From Lampris incognitus (Eukaryota; Chordata; Actinopteri; Lampriformes; Lampridae), in the NCBI RefSeq assembly GCF_029633865.1, contig NC_079222.1:28520166-28584165 (forward strand): a DNA stretch of 64,000 nt, read 5' to 3'. This document shows positions 22,618 to 36,300 of this stretch, in pieces. A program made the translations under genes and the position numbers. Every line of letters begins with the position of its first letter. Position 1 is the first letter of the stretch. The notes beneath the pieces are model-generated. The model saw only the letters and a program-made list of their open reading frames with translations. It did not search any database and was not told the origin of the DNA.

Positions 22618-24855
22618 TACTTTTTCTCCAAACTGTCCAACCTGAGCGGTCCCTCTAATATATTCATTCCTAATCCTGTCCATCTTCATCACTCCCAATG
22701 AAAATCTTAGCATCTTCAACTCGGCCACCTCCAGCTCCACCTCCTGTCTTTTCATCAGTGCCACCGCATCTCTAAACAATACAATATAGCTGGTCCCACT
22801 ACCAACTTGTAAACCTTTCTTTTCACTCTTGCTGGTACCCTTCTTTTGCAAATCACTTCTGACACTCTTCTCCACCCACTCCATCCTGCCTGCACTCTCT
22901 TCTTAACCTCCCATTACTTTGAACAGTTGACCCCACGTATTTAAACTCATCCACCTTCACCACCTCTACACATTGTGTGCTCATAATTCCACTGTCCTCC
23001 CTCTTGTTTGTGCATATGTATTCCGTCTTGCTCTTATTGACTCAGTCCTCCTCTCCAGTGCATACCTCCACCTCTCCAGGCTCTGCTCAACCTGCTCCCT
23101 ACTCTCGCTACAGATCACAATATCATCCGCAAATATCATAGTCCACAGAAGCTCCTGCATGATCCTGTCCATCAATCTGTCCATCACCATTGCAAATAAG
23201 AAAGGGCTCAGAGCCGATCCTTGATGTAATCCCACCTCCACCTTGAACCCATTTGTCACTTCAACCGCACACCTCACCACTGTAACACTGCCCTCATACA
23301 TATCCTGCACTACTCCAACATACTTCTCTGCCACTCCCGACTTCCTCATACAATGCCACACCTTCTCTCTCGGCACCCTGTCATAAGCTTTCTCTAAATC
23401 CACAAACACACAATGCAACTCCTTCTGGCCTTCTCTATACTTCTCAATCAGCATTCTGAAAGCAAACATGGCATCTGTGGTGCTCTTTTGTGGCATGAAA
23501 CCATACTGCTGCTCGCTGATCATCACCTCTTCTCTTAACCTAGCTTCCACTAGTCTTTCCCATAATCTCATGCTGTGGCCGATCAACTTTATACCTCTGT
23601 CTACTCCAGCTCTCCACATCACCCTTATTCTTGAAAATCAGTACCAGTATACGTCTTCTCCACCCCTCAGGCATCCTCTCACTTTCCAAGATTGTGTAAA
23701 CAATCCAGTTAAAAATTCCACTGCCATCTCTCCTAAACCTTTTCATTCCTCCACGGGTATGTCATCTGGACCAATCGCTTTTCCATTCTTCATCCATTTA
23801 ATAGCTGCCCTCACTTCAACCTTGCTAATTCGCCACATTTCCTGATTCACTGTCCCCACGTCATCCAACCTTCTCTCTATTTTTTTTTTCATTTATCAAC
23901 CCCTCAAAGTATTCCTTCCACCTTCTCAACACACTGCCCTCGCTTGTCAGCACATTTCCCATCTCTATCCTTCATCACCCTAACTTGCTGCACACCCTTT
24001 CCTACTCGCTCCCTTGCTCTAGCCAATCGATACAAGTCCTTTTCTCTTTCCTTAGTGTCCAACCTCTCATACAACTTGCCATATAACGTTTCCTTTGCCT
24101 TCACCACCTCTCTCCTCACTTTACGTCGCATCTCCTTGTACTCCTGTCTACTTTCTTCATCTCTATCTTTGCCAACCTCTTCCTCTCTATACTTTCGTGT
24201 ACCCTCTCATTCCACCACCAAGTCTCCTTGTCTTCCTTCCTCTGTCCAGATGACACACCAAGTACCTTCCTAGCTGTCTCCTTCACTTTTTCTGCAGTAG
24301 CTGCTTAGCTATCTGGTAACTCTTCACTACCACCCAGTGCCTGTCTTAACTCCTCCCTGAGATTTCACACAACAGTCTTCCTTCTTCAACTTCCACCATT
24401 TGATCCTTGGCCCTGCCTTCACTTTCTTCCTCTTCTTAGTCTCCAAAGTCATCCTACAGACAACCATCCGATCCTGCCTAGCTACGTTCTCCCCTGTCAC
24501 CACCTCGCAGTCTCCAATCCTTTTCAGATCGTGCCTCCTGCATAAGATAAAGTGCACCTGTGTGCACCTTTCTGCGCTCTTGTACGTCACCCTGTGTTCC
24601 TCTGTCTTCTTGAAATATGTATTCACCACAGCCATTTCCATCCTTTTCGAAAAATCCACTGCCATCTGTCTTTCAACATCTCGCTCATTGACACCATACC
24701 TACCCAACACCTCCTCATCACCTCTCTTCCTTCCACCAACATGCCCCTCCCTCCATTAGTCCCTGATGTCAACCCCCCTCCTCTTCACACAGGGTGGCAC
24801 ACTCTGTCTTCCCGCTGTTCTAATATCAGGGAGATTTCAGACAGATTAAAGTGAT
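22618..24855 (-). mobile_element. RTE-type LINE, long decayed copy
   Basis: Minus strand, 5' to 3': an endonuclease C-terminal section (24710-24327, with RDMERQ-like and VHFILCRRHDLKRIGDCEVV blocks); a linker (24131-23904, YERLDTKEREKDLYRLARAR); and RT (23746-22981, with CVFVDLEKAYDRVPREKVWH, VGLHQGSALSPFLFAMVMDR, FADDIVICSESREQVEQSLE). Frameshifts separate the parts and the extreme 3' end is missing. Same family as 9888-11475, 34105-34814 and 44300-45790. Confidence 0.8.
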
Positions 24856-24858
24856 GAC

Positions 24859-24859
<1 letters not shown>

Positions 24860-24932
<73 letters not shown>

Positions 24933-24948
24933 GTCTGTCTGTCTGTCT
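24860..24948. repeat. (ATCT)n(GTCT)n microsatellite
   Basis: About 18 ATCT units followed by GTCT units. Confidence 0.95.
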
Positions 24949-25374
24949 TTGGACTGGGTTTTTTGCTTTGCCATCCCAGCATGATTGTTTGTAAGCAAAC
25001 CCATTCTGCTTCTGGCAAGCATCCGCTGAAAGCAAGTCTTAATGGGTAGTTGTGAGGATTCCCTAAATTCATTATCTCCATAAAATCTATTACAAATATT
25101 ATGTAACCTCCAAGAGATCTATGCAGTGTTTATTAATATATTACATTTCAAAACTAAATTAAAGATTAAAAACACAAATCTGTGGAAGAGGTAACTCTGG
25201 AAGAGATACACTATGGCTGCTTCAGACATGGCCCAGAGACAATGATTTTGTTCTAAACATTCAGTATTTACTCAAAATTATGTGATGGGCTAGCTCACGT
25301 CATGGAACATAATTAAGTTAACTAAAACCTCCGAGCTGCATAGTAGCTGTATTGTTAATGCTCATTTCCTCTCG
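24949..25374. other. Intergenic sequence, nothing recognised
   Basis: No exon or repeat family recognised in this AT-rich piece. Confidence 0.35.
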
Positions 25375-25795
25375 TCCTAAAAAAACTAAAAAATCCCAAT
25401 GCCCCAGTGCAGTGAGGGGGGCACTGTGCTGCAGGAGATGCCATCCTTTGGATGAGATGTTAAACCGAGGTCCTGGCTCACTGTGGTCATTAAAAATCCC
25501 ATTATCGCAGAGCAGGGGGTTCCCCGGTGTGCTGGCAAACATTCCCAACCTGGCTCTCTCCATCTCGCCACCTAATCATCCCCCATGTAATTGGCTCAAT
25601 GATTCCTCCCTCTCCACCTCTAGCTGGTGTGTGGTGAGCGTTCTGGCGCAAAATGGCTGCCGTGCATAACCCAGGTGGAGCTACACATTGGTGGTGGTTG
25701 AGGTGAGTTTCCCCCTTCACCGTGAAGCGCTTTGGGTATCTAGATAAAGCGCTATATAAATGTAATACATTATTATTATTATTATTATTATACTA
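25375..25795 (+). repeat. LINE-tail type interspersed repeat
   Basis: Contains GATGAGATGTTAAACCGAGG and the terminal block AAAGCGCTATATAAATGTAA followed by (ATT)n. This is the familiar 3' end of CR1/L2-like elements and their SINE passengers in fish. No coding capacity. Confidence 0.65.
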
Positions 25796-27342
25796 GCATG
25801 AATGCCCAGTACTGATGCTAATAGATGGGCATGTGCCGACCCATTTTGTTTCAATATATAATGCACTTTTGGCGCTTAAACCACAAGAGTGCTCAAGATA
25901 CAAAGTAAACAACATGACATGTTTTGTTTCTGCACTCCAATACAGTTAAAATCACTTGATGTCCACAGTCTCTACCTCTCTTATTATTTGCAACCCATCT
26001 CATTCTGAGTCGGTGGCTATCGCTTCAGCTGTGCTCGCGCGCTCTTCTGGTATCAACGCCGAAGTGTCGTCCATCGTTCAAAGCAGACGACACCTAGAGG
26101 AAAATGGTGGAATTGAAGGCTTGGTAAAACTACGGACTGATTTAGCTGTTGAAACGTCGATGTTGTTCCACAGGCGGCAGAGCCAGCTTGTCTGAATTTG
26201 ACAGGAGGGGCTTACCACTGGCTAGCTTTGGCAAGGATAGAGTGAAATATTTTGTCATCCTAAGACTCCCTACTACAAGAAAGAGAAGCTGAAAAGAAAG
26301 GAAACTGCAAATTAAAGGTCATTGAGCACTGGCGCTTTATTTGCTGTCATTCCTTGCAACCGCTAATTCAACACATCAAAACTTTAAAGAAGATCGGGTC
26401 CTATAATAGACAATAACTTAAATAAATATCATTATCAATTATCATCAACAAATGCTTTAAGCAGTATTATGTTAGAAGAATGACCTAAGGCTTCTTGACT
26501 TATTCTGGAGCATTGGATATTTCCCTATCCATTACAAGGGAGACTGTTTTTAAGTATGCATCATAAATAAGTAAACAGGTAACAGTTGAAGATTATTTTC
26601 ATTTGGCATCACAGTCGTTGGTGAAAACTCAAATTTTATTGTACAATCATTTCTGCATTGTTGTTTGAAAAGTGCTTTGTGACAATATGTTCACAATAAT
26701 GTCTCCAATGTCTAATCTTCCTTTCGCAAAAGATCAACTCAACTTATCAGCGGAACCGGACCTACGTATGTGTGTGTACATTTGTGTCTTCATAACATGG
26801 ATGAGTGCTGAAAAGCTGCACAACATCATAGGTACCCTTTTGTCATCGTAAAGAACAAGTCTGTATCATATGGCACTAGAAAACAGGATGCTTAATGTGA
26901 TCTCCCATAAAGCTGCATTATTTTTTGCAGTTAATGTTGCAACGGGTAAATATTTACCTTGAATTTCATGTAATTACTAATACAAAACTATCTTACACAG
27001 CACAATGCGAATAAAATATTTAAACTCGTCCAACTGGTTTAAGAAGTGGTGTTTAGCAATAATCCCCCCCCCTGCAAAATGAAGTCATTAACAAATTAAG
27101 AATTTCGAGCCCCTGTGCATCCACAGTTTTGCTGGATATGGTGGCGTTTATGTAAGGCAGTCAGTGCAGCCATTAACATCTTACAAATTTTAAAGCCGCT
27201 ACAACAGCATGTTTGGATCTGACGTAGTGATGGCCTGTAATTACAATCACAGTGTGAACTGCTCCGGCTTCCAGCATCCTCCCTGGATGTAAAGACGCGT
27301 CCCTCCTCTCGTTCCTTGCTGACGTAACCCGAGTCTCTTCCG
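25796..27342. other. Intergenic sequence and tcirg1 3' UTR
   Basis: No coding exon recognised. On the minus strand AATAAA motifs occur at about 26635-26640 and 26336-26341. Either could end the tcirg1 transcript, about 700 or 1000 nt after its stop. A plus-strand frame at 25956-26195 has no recognised homology. Confidence 0.35.
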
Positions 27343-30300
27343 TTACAATAATCCATCTTGTTCAAAAACAGAGGGCAGAAGTGAGAAGTCGAACGGGACA
27401 AACTTGACGCCTGTCCCGTGGTAGAATTTGTTTTGGAACTCCACCCTGAAAAGGGATTCGCAACAGTCACTTTTACAATATGAGAATCAACACCCAATGC
27501 TACGATATGCAACTTGTTAGCCTTGAGGCAACATGGTAATGCAAGTCTGTCTCTCCTGCCCCTCCATCGGGAAGATTCATGGCCTAACACTTCATTGATT
27601 TTGAGACGCTGTCTCGTTTGATGCAGCATCTAGCCAAAGGCTTGAAATAAAACCAAATCCAACATAGATATCATCCCTCTACCACCAAAGGACACACATG
27701 ATAGTGATCTGACTGGAAACAAGCTGTTGACAGATTGTAACATTCAGCATCAGGCCTGCAAGTTATCAAAAATTAATGTCCATTAAATCTTCATTCATAA
27801 GATGGAATATATGTGCTTGGTGTCTCATAAAAGTAGCTGCTACCACATTTGCTCATTGTTTGTTTGTTTTTTGGGAATTTTCCCCCTTTTTCTCCCCAAT
27901 TGTGGCCAATTACCCCACTCTTCCAAGCTATCCCAGTCGCTGCTCCACTCCCTCTGCCGATCCGGGGAGGGCTGCAGACTACCACACGCCTCCTCTGATA
28001 CATGTGGCGTCGCCAGCTGCTTATTTTCACCTGACAGTGAGGAGTTTCGCCAGGGGGACGTAGCATGTGGGAGGATCAAGCTATTCCCCCCAGTTCCCCC
28101 TCCCCCCTGAACAGGCGCTCTGACTGACCAGAGGAGGCACTAGCGCAGCGACCAGGACACATACCCGCATCCGGCTTCCCACCCGCAGACACGGCCAATT
28201 GTGTGTGCAGGGACGCCCAACCAAGCCGACAGTAACACGGGGATTTGAACCGGCGATCACCATGTTGGGGAGGTAACAGAATAGACTACTACACCATCTG
28301 GATGCCCAAAATTGTTGTTATATTAACATGAAAAAGTTGCATATTGCGCTACAACAAGATGAATGGTATAAGGAGACTGAAAAAGGTTCATTAATAATAA
28401 ACCTGAGGAAATTATTGAATCTGAGTGTTCATAAATCACTATTAGCTGGAACTCACCAATGGAGGCGGAGTGCATGGAGGAAGGCTGATAGGCCCTCCAT
28501 GACCAATAGGATGGACACAGTGAGCATGGCAAAGAGGCTGAAAACAGGAACCAAAACCAATACCCCTAGTTTGTTCGTGCTCCTCAAACCCAGGCGCATC
28601 ACCATGGCCCACAACACCTCTGACAGCTCTGAAAGCATAGAAACGGTACATATTTGCACACATCAAATCAATGTACAGACATGCATTCACAAATGCATAC
28701 AGACAAACATGAAAAGCATAGATGGTGGTGAAGTCTTCATACACTCTGTTGAGAGTAAACTGCTCTTACGGGCATGGGCCAAGCTTAGGGCCCAGAGACG
28801 CAAGTAGGAAGCAGTATTGGAAATGCAGCCCAGACAGTACTCTATGGTATGGATGGCTTGGTGTAGGAGCACATCTGCGAAGTCAAACTGCAAGACAGAC
28901 AAAACGATAAACGTTTATATAAGAGTGTTAAAATTAGGCACATCTGGGGATCTGGGAAATGGCTTTACTGCTTAGTACTTATACAGCATGAATAATGAAT
29001 TCCTTTAATTGCGAGGTCCCCCTTGAAATGCTGACCTCTTTGGGCATAGTTTCTCTGCTGACCATTTCATCGAGCCCCTCCTCTTCATAATCTTCATAAG
29101 ACGGTGTTGTAGAATTATCGTCCTCACTCACGCGCCTAACTCTTTCATAACCCTGAGTTGACACAACAGAGTACCGGCTGAGTTTGGTATCAAGCAAATT
29201 AATAGATACTAATAAAGAAATCATGCTTGGATATAACAATGATATTGTACAATATCAAAAGACACTCACTCTGCGTATGCGAAGGCCTTTCCCTCCACGG
29301 TAGAGCCAATAAAGGTAAAGAGGTTTCCCTAAGAGTAGCACAGGAACTGACAACATAGCTACCACCACAAGGAAGATTTGCAGTCCGGTCTGCACACGAA
29401 GGACACACACAAACACACATACACACCACGTATAAACACAACAAATATTGACCACACTCACACACACAGACGAACAAAAATGGTCAAAAATACACAGAGG
29501 CTGATGTGTGATGATAATTTGGATAAGATCCTCAACAAATACCTGTCCTGGGTAGAGAGGAGCAACATCTGCTCCCTGCATGAAGAACATGTTGATGAAG
29601 TGGATAAGAATGCTGGGGGCCAGACGGGAGTCACGTGCACCGAATGCCATCCATTTGTAGAGAATCATGCAGACCAGGTAGCCAAAAAGACAGAGTAGGA
29701 AGAGCAGCTCAGGGAGGAACAGCAGATAGACATTATATTTCTGTCGAAAGTGTCTGAAAGGAGAGAGAAAAAGTACACTGCATCAGATTGGCGGGTAGTG
29801 ATGACAGGAACAATGACACTTATCTAGAAACCTTTACAGAATGACCTAAAGATGAATCGAAACTTAAAATATTGCACTGTGGCAGGGGTGTGGTTAAAGC
29901 CTGGTGCACACTACAGGATCACCCGTCCAATTTTAGGCCTGACTTGCCCTCTTGAGAATCGGTTGGGCGGCCCTGATTTCAGGCAGTTCTCAGAACTGGT
30001 GAGCTTCCCAGATGATCCTGCAGTATGAGGTATTTAAGATTCAATCTCTAGTTTCCTAATATCCTCACGAGCCAGTCAGGGGCACCCAGATGAATAGCAC
30101 ACGTTTACTTTTACAACAGGGAATCCTGTCGTGTGAGAGGAACCACGTGGAACCTGCAGCAGAAACCCACAGCGGTCAATGAGAGCCAAGCTGACTGGGG
30201 AAAGGACATTTTTGCAGCTGGGCATCTCTTGAAATTTGGGATCTAAAACAATTACATTTTTTAAATTGTTTATATTTTTTCATTCTTTTTTGCAAAATAA

Positions 30301-33300
30301 TGCACACAATTGCCCAACAGGTTGTCTGTCGAACTCCATGTTTGTTTTGCTCTAAATTTACATTGGATCATGAGACTTCCTGCGAGTCTATTTCCTCTTT
30401 TTTCTGATTTTTAAGGGCACTTGGTATCCAAAGTGTTGCGTTACTGCTACTTGCTTTTTTAAAACAAAACAGTTCTTTGCATGATTGAACATTAGTGTAA
30501 TCTTTGCTCCCCCCCATCTTTTCCTCCCCAATTGTACCCGTCCAGTTACCCCACTCCTCCGAGCTGCCCTGGTCGCTGCTCCACCCCTCTGCCGATCCGG
30601 GGAGGGCTGCAGACTACCTACCACATGGCTCTTCGACACATGTGCAGTCGCCAGCCACTTCTTTTCACCTGACAGTGAGGAGTCTCGCCAGGGGGACGTA
30701 GCGCGTGAGAAGATCATGCGTTACCCCCAGTTCCCCCTCCCCCTTTAACAGGCGCCCCAACCGACCAGAGGAGGCGCTAGTGCAACGACCAGGACACATA
30801 CCCACATCCGGCTTCCCACCCGCAGAAACGGCCTCCGACCAAGCCAGAGGCAACATGGGGATTCGAACCACCATTTCCTGTGTTGGTAGGCAACAGAACA
30901 GACCGCTAAGCTACCCCGACACCCTTTCACACACCTTTTAATGAAAGTTTATATTTGATTCAGTAGTATTGACCATTGATAGTTTATGCTTAAATTTTGG
31001 TTGGCTTTTTTGTGATTATCAAATCTTCAAATCAGATTCGGGCAGATGTTCACACTGTGTATCCATGAACATGGGCGACACAATGACGGTGTCAAGAGAC
31101 TTCTGGCTTTTTGTCACTCACAAATGATTGAAGACACTTAGCACCACTCCAAAGCTCATGTGTATGACACCTATTACGACAGACATCTTCATCTTGTAAG
31201 AGTTCAGGAAGGAAAGGCGATTCACCGCCATGTTCCATATCTGTCAAAATATTTGGAGAGCACGTAAATAAAAATGGTATCACCAAATGTCCGATTAGTA
31301 GAATGTAAGGTAAATGTGTGACTGTAGCGTTGGCTAAGTGGGTTTACTCACAGGATCAATGCCAAGCGGATAGGGTCCACTGAACACACCACTGACATTT
31401 GGGTCAAGAGTAAGCAAAGCATTTTCTTGAAGGGTTTCATTTCTGTGGTATAAACATGGAGGTGCCAAATGGTTTTTGGAAACAGACACGCACTGTTGAC
31501 ACACAAATACTGAATTTGTGCGTATGTTTGTATCAATCACTTACGTCCACTGTTGATTCGTGAACATGGCCCTAACGCTCCAGCCAGAGCCAAATATGTT
31601 GAGGGACTTGGAGAAACAGTCGTTGTAGATCAGCCCGGTGTATATGGAGAACAGACCCATCATCAGGATGATGTAACGCCCCTCAAAGAATGTCATCCAG
31701 ATCTGAAGGTATAAGACATATCCTGTAAAGGAAAAAAATAAAAATAGAAACAGACAAAAAGAAACGAAGCTTAGGAAATAAAAGTTCCCACCTCATTACT
31801 GGATCTTTTCCTCCTTTGCCTCTTCTCTGTCAGCACCATCCACAGGGCAAAGAGGGTCATGACCACCCCATGGCCCAGGTCCCCAAACATCACCGCGAAC
31901 AGAAAAGGGAATGTGATGATGGTGTAGGGCGCTGTCGGAGAAAAATATGCTGAGTGTACATATACCTGGAATATTCGAAACCAGCACTCAAACCTGAATT
32001 TTAGGGCCCCTTGATAGATATCGCTGAGCCATTAGGCCCAAAGGTTAATACATAGACTTCTTGTATCCATTTTTTTTTGGGGGGCCCCATTTTTCTCCCC
32101 AGTTGTACCTGGCCAATTATCCCGCTCTTCCAAGCCGTCCCAGTCGTTGCTCCACCCCCTCTGCCGATCCGGGGAGGGCTGCAGACTACCACATACATCC
32201 TCCAATACATGTGGAGTCGCCAGCCGTTTCTTTTCTCCTGACAGTGAGGAGTTTCACCAGGGGGATGTAACGAGTGGGAGGATCATGCTATTCCCCCCAG
32301 TTCCCCTCTCCCCCGAACAGATGCCCCGACCGACCAGAGGAGATGCTAGTGCACCGACCAGGAAACATACCCATATCCAGCCACCTACCCGCAGACACGG
32401 CCAATTGTGTCTGTAGGGACGCCTGACCAAGCCAGAGGTAACAAGGGGATTCTGACCGCCGATCCCCATGTTGGTAGGCAATGGAATAGACGACTATGAC
32501 CCCCGGACGCCTATATACTGAATGTACTTATACCTCAAATATTCAAAACCATCACTCAAATCTGAATTTTAGGGCTCCTTGAAAAGATATCATTGAGCCA
32601 TTAGGTTCAAAGCTAAATACATAGACTTCTTATATCTATTTTTACCTGGGCTGACCTCCTGGTAGTCTCCAATGCCATACGCCTCCACAATGCTTTGAAA
32701 TCCAGACGTGAACTTGTTTGTTCTTAACAGAGTAGGAGGAGTGTCAGTACTTGGGATGCGGTTCACAAAGGATGGTACTGTAGCGTCACCTTTCCTCTGA
32801 TATAGGAGAAAACAGAGATGAGGAGGTTGACACCCAAACTGGCACATATTTTACATAACTGCTAGATGTTAAATGCACTACACACTTACTGAGCCTTCCT
32901 CTAGCGCCCCCCGCAGATTTGCCAGGTCATTGACAGGACACCATACTTCTGCAATAAGACATTTGTTGGTGACATCAAAGCTGCAGAGGTTGAGGATATG
33001 GTAGATGGCCTTCATCTTTTTCACCTGTACAACCCAGGTAAAGACTGACTCTGAAGCCTTTTGCAGCACCTGCTTTAAGTACTCCTCAGTACGGTGCAGC
33101 ACCTAGAGGAAGCAGCATCTCTAATAAAGCCATTTTATACAATTCTTTTCCGATACATTATTCAGCATTAATTCCTGTGACCACTGCTTTTAAGGCCTTT
33201 AGACATTTTTCATGAAACCCCTACATTGTTAAGGTCCTGGATTCGTGTTCTGAGGTTGTCCATGACATCTGCTCTCTCCTCGTCATTCTCAGGGTGAGGG

Positions 33301-36300
33301 TAAAGATGACAGTGGTAACTGAGAGAAAAATGAAGTGGTTGGTGATGACATTTTTCCTCATTCATCAAATTGAGTACACTAAAAGGGATATAATACTTAT
33401 GCTATAACAAGATAATCAATCATGTGCAGATTAAAATCAATTTATATGGTGATGAGGTTCCTACCAGTCACAGATCTTCTGAACCTTCTGCCCTATCTGG
33501 TCACCCCAGAATGAGATGAGAAACACAACACTTTGGTTGATTTCACCCTGAAATAATACAGATTTGATATGACACTAATACTGAAATAATATGGATATCA
33601 TGCAGATTCATCTCATTTCAATTTCCTGTCTTATCTATATTCCATTCAACTAACTCACTGTGTCCAAGTCAGCAAGGCTCTCGTCCACCTCTGCATAGCT
33701 GAGAATGGTGTAGCCCTTACACACTCTCCATAGCATACGTTCAAAGGCCTCAACCTTTACCCTCTGGATAAGACCTGACACAAACCTACGGTCAGGAGAG
33801 AATTTAGCATTTGGTTTAACATTCATAGTTTAATCAGGGTGACAATTTAGTGACAGATATTAGGCTCACCCCAGCTTGGCTCCAAGTCTTTGCATACCAG
33901 TGCATCCTGTCACAGACTCTGTCTCCATACTAGGGAATTCTTCATATTGAGGACCCAGAACCTCATGCTGAAAACAAGGAGCCCATTTAATTCATAGGAA
34001 ACTGCTCATTATCTGCTGCTGACAAGTCTTCTGTTATCTTTGGTTATGGAATGGCATGCTAACTGTCACAAGTGCCAGTCAAGCACACATTAGGGCCAGT
34101 ATCCATCCTATGACAGAGGAATGAAAGTCAGTTGGAGCAAGATGGAATACATATGCGTGAACGAGAGGGAGGACAGTGGAATGGTGAGTATGCAAGGAGT
34201 AGAGGTGACGAAGGCGTATGAGTTTAAGTACTTGGGGTCAACTGTCCAAAGTAATGGGGAGTGCAGAGGAGAGGTGAGGAAGAGAGTGCAGGCAGGGTGG
34301 AGTGGGTGGAAAAGAGCGTCAGGAGTTAAGTGTGACAGAAAGGTACCAGCAAGAGTTAAAGGGAAGGTTTACAAGAAGGTAGTGAGACCAGCTATGTTAT
34401 ATGGTTTGGAGACAGTGGCACTGATGAAAAGACAGGAGGCGGAGCTGGAAGAGTTGAAGATGCTAAGATTTTCATTAGCCGCTATGAAGAAGGACAGGAT
34501 TAGGAACGAATATATTAGAGGGACCGCTCAGGTTGGACGGTTTGGAGGCAAAGCAAGAGAGGCAAGATCGAGATGGTTTGGACATGTGCAGAGGAGACAT
34601 GCTGGGTATATTGGGAGAAGGATGCTGAAGATGGAGCTGCCAGGCCAGAGTAAAAGAAGGAGGCCAAAGAGGAGGTTTATGAATGTGTAGAGGGAGGACA
34701 TACAGGTGGCTGGCATGACAGAGGAGGATGCAGAGGACAGGAAGAGATGGAAACAGATGACCCGCTGTGGCAACCCCTAATGGGAGCAGCTGAAAGTAGT
34801 AGTAGTAGTAGTAGATTCATCCTGTAACAACACCTGTAATCTTTGAAAACATAGCAGGAAAACGATATGTTGTGGCTACAGAATCTTATCTAAGATGAAA
34901 ACAGACTGAAAGAAAAAAAGAATAGCAAGACAGATTATTTTTAGTGTGTAGTAATAATAAAAAAGCTCACATAGTTAAATATAGTAGCTTTATTATAACT
35001 CTGTAAAGACACTCACTCTTGAACGGCTGTGTATGAAGGTCCTTGTGATCTTCAACATGTGTGTGTACTCGATGAGCTCCAGCAGATTCCTCTGGAGCTT
35101 ATCTTTGTTCTTTGCCACTTCGCTAAGCTCCATCTCCAGTCTCTGCAGCTGCTCCTGAAGATCACAGGGAATTGACCACCACTTTAGCTCTCAGGTTGCA
35201 TACCCTTTCCACTCTGTGCCAAAACTTTAACACAGCATATTGCTAACTGACAGCATAATCCCATTAGACCTACCTCATACATAACAATCAGCCTCATGCA
35301 TCAAAATCAGGTGAGATATCATCAGTCGTGAAACACACAAGACTGATGAGTCACACATGGCAAACTTACCATGATCTCAAGGACTTGCTTCGGCGGAGGG
35401 GCAGCTGGACTTTCATCATCTTCAGGTACAGCTAAATTGGCTTTTCGGATCTCCCTTAAAAGGTATCCTGTCCATATAAAACAACATACATCCTCATTAT
35501 TATTATCATTATTTTTTTGTGTAATACTACTTTATTAATCCACCTTGGCAAAGTTCCTCCTCTGCATTTAATCCATCCTGGCTGTGTAGCTAGGAGCAGT
35601 GGGCAGCCACCATGCAGCACCCGGGGACCAGCTCCATTCTTCTTGCCATGCCTTGACAGGGGCACAGACAGGAGTATAAACCCTAACATGCATGTCTTTC
35701 TGATGGTGGGGGAAACCGGAGCACCTGGAGAAAACCCACCACAGACACGGGGAAAACATGCAAACTCCACACAGAGGACGGCCTGGGATGACCCCCAAGG
35801 TTGGACAACCCTGGGGTTCGAACCCAAGGACCTTTTTGCTGTGAGGCGACAGCACTATTGAATGATAAACTGTCAGGACATGTTAGAACAATAAAATTAG
35901 TGGCAGTCACCAGCCTTTGCTGTCCTAGAAGTCTTTTTTTTCCTGGTATATACTTTATTTTGATGATCCATCCAACATCTTACCCAGAATTCTTTCCATT
36001 TCCTCACACCTCTTGATTTCACTGACAAAGCGGCGCTGGAATGAGCTGACACTTGGGTTGAGCTGAAACCAGAGGAGCAATCATGATCAGGTGACTCGGA
36101 GTAGACGCATCAATCAATACAAGTGACTTTAGGTTGTATAAGGCAATGTCATTACCAAACAATTTTGACAAAGACAACTAATTAAAATATTTTTTTTAAA
36201 AAGAAGGCCATTACGGTAACAGAAACTAGCATTACCCCCCCCCCCAGTTATGATCAACTCATCCCCTCTATATGATAGTTGATGGTTAATGATCATATTT

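Noticed and set aside
24860-24948. CRISPR-like or satellite array
   Set aside because: It is a simple tetranucleotide run without spacers, in a vertebrate genome.
25956-26195. A 79-codon plus-strand frame
   Set aside because: No domain, no splice context and no recognised family; it was not called as a gene.
33774-33779. tcirg1 exon 6 acceptor at GTGTCAG
   Set aside because: It breaks the phase with exon 5; the GTAG site ending exon 6 at 33785 restores GFVSGLIQR in frame.
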